A DNA stretch of 64,000 nt, taken from the NCBI RefSeq assembly GCF_024448715.1, contig NZ_JAMOHZ010000005.1, positions 248,001 to 312,000 on the forward strand. Direction: 5' to 3'. Below the pieces are notes generated by a model that had not been told where the DNA came from, did no database searches, and worked only from the letters and a program-made list of their open reading frames with translations. Each line of letters begins with the position of its first letter. Positions within the stretch are counted from its first letter, which is position 1. The position numbers were made by a program, and so were the translations under genes. This DNA is from Stutzerimonas stutzeri (GTDB lineage Bacteria; Pseudomonadota; Gammaproteobacteria; Pseudomonadales; Pseudomonadaceae). This document shows, in pieces, positions 57,387 through 64,000 of this stretch.

Positions 57387-58127
57387 TCAAGCCTGATGGA
57401 GGCGCTTCTGTAGATCCAGCGCGTTGGCCGTCGCGGCACCGCTGGCGGTGTTGTCGAAAATGCACCAGCTGACGCCCTGCTGCCGATCTTCCATCAGCCG
57501 CGCGGCAAGCCTGTCGAGCCAGCCGTCGTCATAGGAGGAGTAATAAATACGCGGCGAGCCGTGCAGCCTGTAGTAACGAAACCCTGACCAACCGCCCGGC
57601 TTGGCGGCTTCGGGGAATGGCGCCGGATCTGCCGCGACGCGGGCGATTCGCTGCTGCTTTAGCAACGGCTCGGCTTCGAGCCAGCTTCGATGCCGTGGTT
57701 CGATGGCGACGAAGCCGTTATAGCGAGCCCGTAACGCCGCGAAAAAAGACGTTGCGCTGGTCGTGTCGAATGCAAGCGATGGCGGCAATTGGACCAGCAA
57801 GCAACCGAGCTTGTCGCCCAGATGACCGCATTCATGAAGGAAGCGATCAAGTCCCTCGTCGCAATCAACCAGACGGGCTTCGTGGGTAAGCTGTTTGGGC
57901 ACTTTGACGCAAAAGCGAAACGCCTCCGGTACGCTCTGCGCCCATTTGGCATAGGTCGCGGGCCGGTGCGGGCGATAGAACGAGCTGTTGATTTCCACCG
58001 CACCGAAGCGGCCCGCGTAGCGCTGCAGATGAGTGCCGTCCGACGGGAATGCAGGCCACCGTTCACGCGGCAGGCTCCAGCCGGCACAGCCTAGAAAGAT
58101 CGGTTCGCTACTCGCAATGACGTTCAT
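57387..58127 (-). CDS. DUF72 family protein
   Basis: A 246-residue DUF72 TIM-barrel protein. Blocks: IFLGCAGWSLPRERWPAFP, LQRYAGRFGAVEINSSFYRPHRPATYAKWAQSVPEAFRFCVKVPKQLTHEARL, GCLLVQLPPSLAF, FVAIEPRHRSW, YRLHGSPRIYYSSYDDGWLDRLAARL and WCIFDNTASGAATANAL. The arrangement of conserved E, R, H and D residues is intact; the biochemical activity of the family is not established. The ATG at 58127 is supported by GGGAGG 9 bases upstream; a TTG at 58136 is less likely. Confidence 0.88.
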   Translation of the reverse strand: MNVIASSEPIFLGCAGWSLPRERWPAFPSDGTHLQRYAGRFGAVEINSSFYRPHRPATYAKWAQSVPEAFRFCVKVPKQLTHEARLVDCDEGLDRFLHECGHLGDKLGCLLVQLPPSLAFDTTSATSFFAALRARYNGFVAIEPRHRSWLEAEPLLKQQRIARVAADPAPFPEAAKPGGWSGFRYYRLHGSPRIYYSSYDDGWLDRLAARLMEDRQQGVSWCIFDNTASGAATANALDLQKRLHQA

Positions 58128-58169
58128 GCAAACCAACCTCCCAGCGGCTTCATCGAAATAGCTTTCCGC

Positions 58170-59000
58170 TTACTGGCCGAATACCGCCTCGCAGGCGGCT
58201 GGCAGTGGCCGAGGGGGACTCGCCGTCGTGATCGTGCGCGGTGTCGGAACAATGCCCTCGCACCCTTCTCCCGGTGGTGGCGGAGACTGGTCGATACAAT
58301 CGGACAAGTCCGCCGGGCAGCGCAGCCGCACATGAAAATGTTCGTCATGGAATGGCCAGGGTCGAATGCGCTGCAGCCAGGATCGGTCCTTCCATTGCCG
58401 CTCGCAGAGGTCGCGCTTGATCGCACCGTCGACGAATATCCGCGTCACGCGTGGATCTAGCGCGGCGAGGCGAACGAGTTCGACCTGCTGGTCGGTCCAG
58501 CGCGCTCTGTCGAGCTCGCCTGTCTGCGCACTCACCAGAATTGGCTGCTCGATGTCCTTGCGCTCGCTGCGCTCCAGCGGTGGCAGATCCAGTCGAAACC
58601 AGATATCCACATCCAGCCCTGTCTGATGACTTGCATGGCCATAAGGCATGGGACCGCCGCGCGGTTGAGCCATGTCACCCACCAGCATCGGACCGAAGCC
58701 TGCCTGATCGACGCGACGGCCCAACGCCTGGATGTAATCGACCAGATCGGGATGACCATAATGGCGGTTGCGTTGCAGCTCCACTGCCTGATAGCCGATG
58801 CCTTCGGGTGCTAGCGGCTCGGCACCGATCAGACAGCCAGCAGCATGCTGCCCGAGGATTTGCGGTGGGCCTGGTAATGGCTCGGCAAAATCTGACCAGT
58901 CTTGATGAGCGATGCACGCTGTAAGTGTCGCGATAGCCGAGGGAACACATAACGCGACCCTAATGAATCGCACCGCGGCGGCCGAGCGAGAGCCATGCAT
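58170..59000 (-). CDS. mepA: penicillin-insensitive murein endopeptidase MepA
   Basis: A 276-residue LAS-type metallopeptidase that cleaves D-Ala-meso-DAP cross-links in periplasmic peptidoglycan. Zinc-binding residues lie in GHASHQTGLDVDIWF (H122 and D130 region) and DEHFHVRLRCP. Cysteines corresponding to the family disulfides are present (AAGCLIG, DLCERQW, RLRCPADLSDC, AACEAV). The N-terminus is a signal peptide (VALCVPSAIATLTACIA). The usual length is about 274. GAGGA lies 12 bases before the ATG. Confidence 0.92.
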   Translation of the reverse strand: MHGSRSAAAVRFIRVALCVPSAIATLTACIAHQDWSDFAEPLPGPPQILGQHAAGCLIGAEPLAPEGIGYQAVELQRNRHYGHPDLVDYIQALGRRVDQAGFGPMLVGDMAQPRGGPMPYGHASHQTGLDVDIWFRLDLPPLERSERKDIEQPILVSAQTGELDRARWTDQQVELVRLAALDPRVTRIFVDGAIKRDLCERQWKDRSWLQRIRPWPFHDEHFHVRLRCPADLSDCIDQSPPPPGEGCEGIVPTPRTITTASPPRPLPAACEAVFGQ

Positions 59001-59255
59001 TTTATGAAGCGTCCTCGATAGCGAGCACGGATGGAATCACCACGCTGCCGGGCGAACCAGCCCAGCCCTGGCGTCTCCCGCTGTGTTTCGGTAAGGCTTA
59101 TTGATCTGCGACTCTGCGCTGTCAGAGACGTTCATCGCGGCACCGTTCGCCTAGATCAGGACGCGTGCTCACGCAGAAGATCGCAAACAGCGATCGGAAC
59201 TGGCGATAGGGTTGTCCATACTCTGTAGCAGAACCTGATCAGAGAGGCGTCGATC

Positions 59256-61742
59256 ATGCGCAAGGCCGAAGTCAAACACCGCAACACAGTCAAACTCGAA
59301 AGGCTCCAGCGCTTCCTGACATGGGCTACGGAGCGCCATCCAGACTTCGTACCGAAGAAGAACCATCAGGAGAAATGGTTCAGCACCTACATTGGCCATC
59401 AACCGCCGGAGATCGGTCGCGCGGCGCGGTTGTTCTGGTTGGGATTGGACGAGCCGACAGTCGATGCCAACCTCGAGAGAGCCGACCCCCAGAGCCTGAT
59501 TGGTCGATTGCTGAATCGGGATCTGAACGACTACAGCTGTGACGTCGATATCTTCGGCGTCGAGAAAACGCTTGACTGCGGCCCAGTACAGAACCTGCTG
59601 GAACCTGACTTCACGCTGCGCATTGCCGACAGCACCTCCAACGACGAATTCGAAGCCAACGTGGACAGCGCCATCGAGGCACTGGTCCGGGACCGCCTGC
59701 ATGTCCTGGAGCAACCCTTCGCCAGCATGACCGGCGAGCAGAAGTCGCGCTGCCTGGATCGCCTGCCAGCAAAAGTCTCCCGGCTCGATGATTTCGCCGC
59801 CAAGGCCATCGATATTCTCAACGAGGTGAAGCACGAACTGCGCTATGTCGTGGAGCTGCACCACGGTGATCTGGCGCTGGACATGCAGCGGCGCATTACC
59901 GGCGGCCAAGGTCACGTGCTCAGCGAGCGCGAGGTAGCCGAACTGAAGGAAGAGGACCGCCAAGCGGTCGCCGCCAAGTTCGAGATGATGGTCGAGGAAG
60001 CCGGCGATTTCGATCTGCAGCTGCTGGGCGAGAAGCGCCTGACCGAGATTTTCATGATGGAGCCGAAGAAGCTCCGCCGTACCATCCGCTTCGCCCGTGA
60101 AGACAACCGGGAAAAAATGGCCTTTGCGGTGCTGCTGGAGAACAACCCGCGCTTCGTGCATTACCACAAGCTCTACGCCGCGCGTCGCATCACCCGCACC
60201 TGGACCGCCCTGCTCGGTCCGACTAACAGCGGTAAGACGCACCAGGCAATAGAAGCGATGACGGGCGTCGAGCACGCCATCTACCTGTCGCCCCTACGGT
60301 TGATGGCCCTGGAAAACCAGGAACGCATCGAGTCCATGGGCGTGCCCTGCTCGCTGGTCACCGGTGAGGAGGAAATCATTCGCGAAGGCGCCACGCACTA
60401 CTGCTGCACCGTCGAAGAATTCGCCCGCTTCCGCCATCAGCCCTGGGATGTGGTGGTCATCGATGAAGTACAGATGATGGCCGACTCGCAACGCGGTTGG
60501 GCCTGGGTCGATGCGCTGGTCAGCGCCTATACCCAGGATCTGATCATGACCGGCCCGGAGCTGATCCAGCCGTCGCTGAAAACACTGTGCGACCTGTGCG
60601 AAGACAAACTGGAGGTCAAGCGCACCAAGCGTCTGTCGCCCGTCGAAGTGGCGCGGCGCTCGACCACGCTCAAGCAGCTCGACGAGGGCTCGATGCTGGT
60701 TGCCTTCAGCCGCAAGACGGTGCTGGAACTCAAGGCGATGCTGGAGATGACCGGCAAGAGCGTCTCGGTGGTCTATGGCGCGCTGTCGCCAGAAGTGCGC
60801 CGCGAACAGGCGCGGCGGTTCCGTGAAGGCGAGGCGGACATCATGGTCGCCACCGATGCCGTCGGCATGGGCCTGAACATGCCGGCGCACACGCTGTGTT
60901 TCTATACCGACGAAAAGTACGACGGCATCCAGAACCGCCAGCTGAAGGTGCAAGAGGTCAAGCAGATCGGCGGGCGCGCTGGACGTTTCGGTCACCACGA
61001 CAGCGGTCTGATCACCGCGCTCGATGCACAGACCCTGCAGTCGATCAAGCGGCTGTTCCACAGCGCGGACTTGCCAGTGGATCTATCGCAATTCCAGGTC
61101 CGGCCATCGATCGAACATCTGCAGGCCATCGCCGAGCTGATGGACGAACCCAGCCTGTTGCGTGCCTGGCTGACCTTCAATCGCAACATCAACTACGGCG
61201 ATGAATTCATCTCGGTGCTGCCGGACGAGCTGGCCGAGTGGATCAAGCTGATCGATGACCCGACCATTGATCTGCCTCTGCGCTGGATCTTCGCCTGTAC
61301 GCCGATCCGCGGCGGCCTGGACAGTCCCGCCAGCATCTTCGCCCAGCAGTGGCTGAAGAAGGTCGCGCAGGACAAGGAAATCCCACTGCCGCGGCTGATC
61401 ATCGATGCCGACCTGGCGACATTGGAAAGCTCGCTGCATGTCATCGAAACCTACCTGCACTTGGCGCGGACACTGCCCACGCACTTTCCTGCGTTGGAAC
61501 AGGCCGAACAGCACCGCAGCCTGCTCAACGGCGCGATCACCCGTGAGCTGTCGCGCCAACGCAAGCCACGCAGTTCGGACCGCCGTCGTTTGTCTGGCGA
61601 GGCCCGCAACTGCAAGCAGTGCGGCAAGGCGATGCCGATGGCCGAGCGACAATTTCGTTTGTGTCAGCACTGCTTTAAGGAACAGCGGGCCAAGGAGCAG
61701 CCAGGCGCAAAAAGACGTTCTTCGAGCCGGGTGAAAACGTAG
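59256..61742 (+). CDS. Suv3-like DEAD/DEAH-box RNA helicase with C-terminal zinc ribbon
   Basis: An 828-residue SF2 helicase resembling mitochondrial Suv3. A 315-residue N-terminal extension contains a Suv3-like EF-hand/helical region (ELKEEDRQAVAAKFEMMVEEAG). The ATPase core follows: Walker A GPTNSGKTH at 321-329, DEVQ at 403-406, LVAFSRKTVLELK, and TDAVGMGLNMP with QIGGRAGRFG as motifs V-VI. A SUV3_C-like domain is next and the C-terminus carries CKQCGKAMPM...LCQHCF, a four-cysteine zinc ribbon absent from mitochondrial Suv3. In mitochondria Suv3 partners PNPase in RNA decay; a bacterial counterpart could do the same, but that is inference. The ATG at 59256 has GAGAGG 11 bases upstream. Confidence 0.88.
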   Translation: MRKAEVKHRNTVKLERLQRFLTWATERHPDFVPKKNHQEKWFSTYIGHQPPEIGRAARLFWLGLDEPTVDANLERADPQSLIGRLLNRDLNDYSCDVDIFGVEKTLDCGPVQNLLEPDFTLRIADSTSNDEFEANVDSAIEALVRDRLHVLEQPFASMTGEQKSRCLDRLPAKVSRLDDFAAKAIDILNEVKHELRYVVELHHGDLALDMQRRITGGQGHVLSEREVAELKEEDRQAVAAKFEMMVEEAGDFDLQLLGEKRLTEIFMMEPKKLRRTIRFAREDNREKMAFAVLLENNPRFVHYHKLYAARRITRTWTALLGPTNSGKTHQAIEAMTGVEHAIYLSPLRLMALENQERIESMGVPCSLVTGEEEIIREGATHYCCTVEEFARFRHQPWDVVVIDEVQMMADSQRGWAWVDALVSAYTQDLIMTGPELIQPSLKTLCDLCEDKLEVKRTKRLSPVEVARRSTTLKQLDEGSMLVAFSRKTVLELKAMLEMTGKSVSVVYGALSPEVRREQARRFREGEADIMVATDAVGMGLNMPAHTLCFYTDEKYDGIQNRQLKVQEVKQIGGRAGRFGHHDSGLITALDAQTLQSIKRLFHSADLPVDLSQFQVRPSIEHLQAIAELMDEPSLLRAWLTFNRNINYGDEFISVLPDELAEWIKLIDDPTIDLPLRWIFACTPIRGGLDSPASIFAQQWLKKVAQDKEIPLPRLIIDADLATLESSLHVIETYLHLARTLPTHFPALEQAEQHRSLLNGAITRELSRQRKPRSSDRRRLSGEARNCKQCGKAMPMAERQFRLCQHCFKEQRAKEQPGAKRRSSSRVKT

Positions 61743-61764
61743 TAAGACTTGTCTGGGTGAGCGT

Positions 61765-61796
61765 CCCGTCAGCTCAAACCGTTATGAGCTGACGGG
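61765..61796. terminator. bidirectional terminator hairpin
   Basis: CCCGTCAGCTCA and TGAGCTGACGGG form a perfect 12-bp stem with an 8-base loop between the helicase gene and the convergent small gene. Confidence 0.75.
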
Positions 61797-61820
61797 CGCC
61801 CGCCTCTCTGCTTTGGCAAA

Positions 61821-62129
61821 TTAACGATGGCCTCTTCGCCAATCCCGACGCTCTACCGGAACCATGACGTACTCGACGCGGTTTGGCCGGTAGTTGACTA
61901 CGCGTGGAGGGGCCCGGTGATAACGGGCGTGAGGGCGATGCTGAGCGTGCCGAGGCTGCCGATATTCGTGATGGTCATCATCGGACTTCGATAACACAGC
62001 AACCAATACCGCTCCCACCGCTGCGCCCGCCAGTACGGGAACCACAACGTTGCGATCAGAGGCCGAAGCGGTGCCAGCCATGATCAGGCAGCCCGCGAGC
62101 AAACCCACCTTGATTATTCGACCGAACAT
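61821..62129 (-). CDS. small exported protein with basic, histidine-rich tail
   Basis: A 102-residue protein. The signal peptide (MFGRIIKVGLLAGCLIMAGTASA) is followed by a short glycine-zipper-like hydrophobic stretch (VVPVLAGAAVGAVLVAVLS) and a tail rich in His and Arg (DDDHHEYRQPRHAQHRPHARYHRAPPRVV). The layout resembles small envelope proteins of the RcnB/YMGG-like type, but the family is not certain. AAGGAGA precedes the ATG at 62129, rejecting the longer frame from 62174. Confidence 0.7.
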   Translation of the reverse strand: MFGRIIKVGLLAGCLIMAGTASASDRNVVVPVLAGAAVGAVLVAVLSKSDDDHHEYRQPRHAQHRPHARYHRAPPRVVNYRPNRVEYVMVPVERRDWRRGHR

Positions 62130-62294
62130 AAAAGTCTCCTTTTGCGGATGGGGCTCTTTCCCCGTAGCCATCAAACAACGCCGCTCGGTCAGCGTGCGTC
62201 AGTGCGGTGTAAACAAGGCGTAAAGGGCAGTCACATCGAATCCGGCGCGGCGCGGTCTGATGAGCAAGGCAGTTGCAAACGTGAGGGAATTCTT

Positions 62295-62720
62295 ATGCAC
62301 GACCCATACGACTTGAATCGATTCGTCACCGCCCAGGACGGCATCTACGACCGAACCCTGGCGGAACTGCGCAGCGGCCGCAAGCAAAGTCACTGGATGT
62401 GGTTCGTCTTCCCCCAGATCGCCGGGCTCGGCCACAGCGAGATGGCGCAGCGCTACGCCATTTCCAATGCGGGCGAGGCGCTCGCCTATATGCAGCATCC
62501 ATTGCTGGGAGCACGGCTGGAAGAATGCGCGCAGGCGATGCTGCAGCACACTGACCTCCCGGCGCGACACATTCTCGGCTCGCCAGACGATATGAAGTTG
62601 CGTTCGAGCATGACCTTGTTTGCCTGCGTCGCGCCCGAGCGGCCCGTTTTTCAGGCCGTACTGGACGCCTTCTTTGCTGGGCAGCTCGACCCGGCGACAA
62701 CCTCGCGCCTGCATCCTTGA
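62295..62720 (+). CDS. DUF1810 family protein
   Basis: A 141-residue protein with the DUF1810 blocks YDLNRFVTAQDGIYDRTLAELRSGRKQSHWMWFVFPQIAGLG, AQRYAISNAGEALAYMQHPLLGARLEECAQAML and DDMKLRSSMTLFACVAPE. The fold is helical and the function is unknown. GAGGGA lies about 7 bases before the ATG at 62295; the open frame starting at 62142 is longer but not conserved. Confidence 0.88.
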   Translation: MHDPYDLNRFVTAQDGIYDRTLAELRSGRKQSHWMWFVFPQIAGLGHSEMAQRYAISNAGEALAYMQHPLLGARLEECAQAMLQHTDLPARHILGSPDDMKLRSSMTLFACVAPERPVFQAVLDAFFAGQLDPATTSRLHP

Positions 62721-62729
62721 GCGGGACGC

Positions 62730-62757
62730 CCTCGGCCTGCCGTTAGGCGGGCCGAGG
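62730..62757. terminator. hairpin after DUF1810 gene
   Basis: CCTCGGCCTGCC and GGCGGGCCGAGG pair with one wobble around GTTA, forming a 12-bp stem 10 bases after the stop. Confidence 0.7.
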
Positions 62758-62818
62758 CCAGTGCGATAGGCTTGTCGCTTTCTGGCAGGCCACGCCAACC
62801 CTCTAGACAGGTTCATAG

Positions 62819-64000
62819 ATGAATATCTCGCTGCTCAGCCGCTACGCATTTTTCGTTCTCTGCGCGTTGACCGCCCTGCTCTGCCTGCCGTTTCTGAATC
62901 ACCCTTGGGTGTGGCCGCTATTCGGCATCACCGCCCTGCTGACACTGCTGGGCATCTACGATCTGCGCCAGCACGAACATGCGGTACGCCGCAATTATCC
63001 GATTCTCGGCAACATTCGTTACCTGTTCGAAGGCATCCGTCCGGAAATCCGCCAGTACTTACTGGAAGGCGATCAGGATCGCGTGCCGTTCTCGCGCGCA
63101 CAGCGGTCGCTGGTCTATGCGCGGGCGAAGAACGAGATGGACGACAAACCCTTCGGCACGCTGATCGATGTCTACGAACCCGGATACGAGTGCATCGGCC
63201 ATTCGATCCGCACCGCAGCGGTCAGCGATCCCGAGACCTTCCGCGTGTCTATTGGCGGGCCGCAGTGCGCGCAGCCCTATTCCGCTTCGGTATTCAACAT
63301 TTCGGCGATGAGCTTCGGCTCGCTCAGCGGCAATGCGATTCAGGCGCTGAACCGAGGCGCCAAACTTGGCGGCTTCTACCACGACACCGGTGAAGGCAGC
63401 ATCAGCCGCTACCATCGCGAACACCGCGGCGATCTGGTCTGGGAGCTGGGCAGCGGCTATTTCGGCTGCCGCACCGAGAACGGCGAATTCGATCCGGATC
63501 GCTTCGCCGTCCAGGCGCGAGACCCACAAGTAAGGATGATCGAAATCAAGCTGAGCCAGGGCGCCAAACCCGGGCACGGCGGCATCCTGCCGGGGCGCAA
63601 GGTCAACGCCGAAATCGCCTCCACGCGAGGCATCCCGGAAGGCTTGGATTGCATCTCGCCAGCGAGCCACAGCGCCTTCACCACACCATTGGAGCTGATG
63701 ACCTTCATCGCTCATCTGCGTGAGCTATCCGGTGGCAAGCCGGTCGGCTTCAAGCTGTGCATCGGCCATCCCTGGGAGTTCGTCGCCATCGTCAAAGCCA
63801 TGTTGCAGAGCGGTATCTATCCCGACTTCATCGTGGTCGACGGCAAGGAAGGCGGAACGGGTGCAGCGCCTGTCGAGTTCACCAATCACATCGGCATGCC
63901 CCTGCGTGAAAGCCTGTTGTTCGTGCATAACGTGTTGGTCGGCTGCAACTTGCGCGAACATATTCGCATTGGCGCCAGCGGCAAGATCGTCAGCGCTTTC
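62819..64000 (+). CDS. membrane-anchored FMN-binding glutamate-synthase-like protein (3' end outside the window)
   Basis: The frame opens at ATG 62819 and is still open at the window end (394 codons). Two hydrophobic segments at the N-terminus (SRYAFFVLCALTALLCLPFL, WVWPLFGITALLTLLGIYDL) anchor it. The body is the glutamate-synthase FMN barrel: FNISAMSFGSLSGNAIQALNRGAKLGGFYHDTGEGSIS, MIEIKLSQGAKPGHGGILPGRKV and DFIVVDGKEGGTGAAPVEF. These bind FMN in GltS, but the stand-alone form lacks the glutaminase and FAD/NADPH domains. Such proteins are common in pseudomonads and their reaction is not established. Confidence 0.88.
   Translation, partial: MNISLLSRYAFFVLCALTALLCLPFLNHPWVWPLFGITALLTLLGIYDLRQHEHAVRRNYPILGNIRYLFEGIRPEIRQYLLEGDQDRVPFSRAQRSLVYARAKNEMDDKPFGTLIDVYEPGYECIGHSIRTAAVSDPETFRVSIGGPQCAQPYSASVFNISAMSFGSLSGNAIQALNRGAKLGGFYHDTGEGSISRYHREHRGDLVWELGSGYFGCRTENGEFDPDRFAVQARDPQVRMIEIKLSQGAKPGHGGILPGRKVNAEIASTRGIPEGLDCISPASHSAFTTPLELMTFIAHLRELSGGKPVGFKLCIGHPWEFVAIVKAMLQSGIYPDFIVVDGKEGGTGAAPVEFTNHIGMPLRESLLFVHNVLVGCNLREHIRIGASGKIVSAF

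Noticed and set aside
59169-60275. 368-codon minus-strand open frame
   Set aside because: It lies opposite the strongly supported Suv3-like helicase gene; its composition is that of an antisense shadow and no family features are seen.

Overview
The window is about 60% G+C and reads as chromosome of a Pseudomonadaceae bacterium, most likely the Pseudomonas/Stutzerimonas group. The clues are a PfeRS-like iron two-component system beside a TonB receptor, a BdlA-like chemoreceptor, a PheC-like periplasmic protein, pseudomonad REP sequences, and the overall gene content. No rRNA, tRNA or CRISPR array was seen. Species assignment is inference.

Layout. 1-4.8 kb: a FadB-like beta-oxidation enzyme with a small exported protein, beside two tandem AraC regulators. 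4.8-13.8 kb: a scarred accessory stretch. It holds a frameshifted tyrosine recombinase and a second fragment of it, an AbrB-like protein, an in-frame LysR/dehydrogenase chimera, a MITE-like element, and an SOS module (SRAP protein and DnaE2 sharing one LexA box) followed by a umuC remnant, a GMC-oxidoreductase remnant and a frameshifted membrane gene. 13.9-18 kb: LysR/azoreductase pair, then a candidate membrane-active toxin with one overlapping and one further small membrane protein on increasingly AT-rich DNA. 18.3-29 kb: KatG with an OxyR-like operator, a GNAT, a methyltransferase, an SRPBCC protein, TetR/DUF2855, SnoaL, a TrmH-like RNA methyltransferase (a broken copy lies 2.5 kb upstream), a diguanylate cyclase and a GntR regulator divergent from an amidohydrolase-transporter pair. 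31-40 kb: HBM chemoreceptor, Rrf2/flavoprotein, DJ-1/PfpI protein, small membrane proteins, TerC, two lipoproteins and a CAP protein. 40.3-50.3 kb: iron uptake, with a two-component system, a CirA/PfeA-like receptor, a DUF3649-PepSY-DUF3325 operon, a K+ channel and a second TonB receptor, with Fur-box-like sites at the three iron promoters. 50.6-64 kb: mostly housekeeping genes (RlhA, PheC-like, RlpA, BdlA-like, SotB-like, DUF72, MepA, Suv3-like helicase, DUF1810, and a glutamate-synthase-like protein cut by the window end).

Working together: the iron block forms a plausible sense-and-import circuit (two-component system to receptor to inner-membrane PepSY proteins). The SRAP/DnaE2 pair should be co-induced by DNA damage. 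KatG and AzoR serve redox defence. The part most likely to hold undescribed biology is 15.7-18.0 kb, the putative toxin/immunity cluster.
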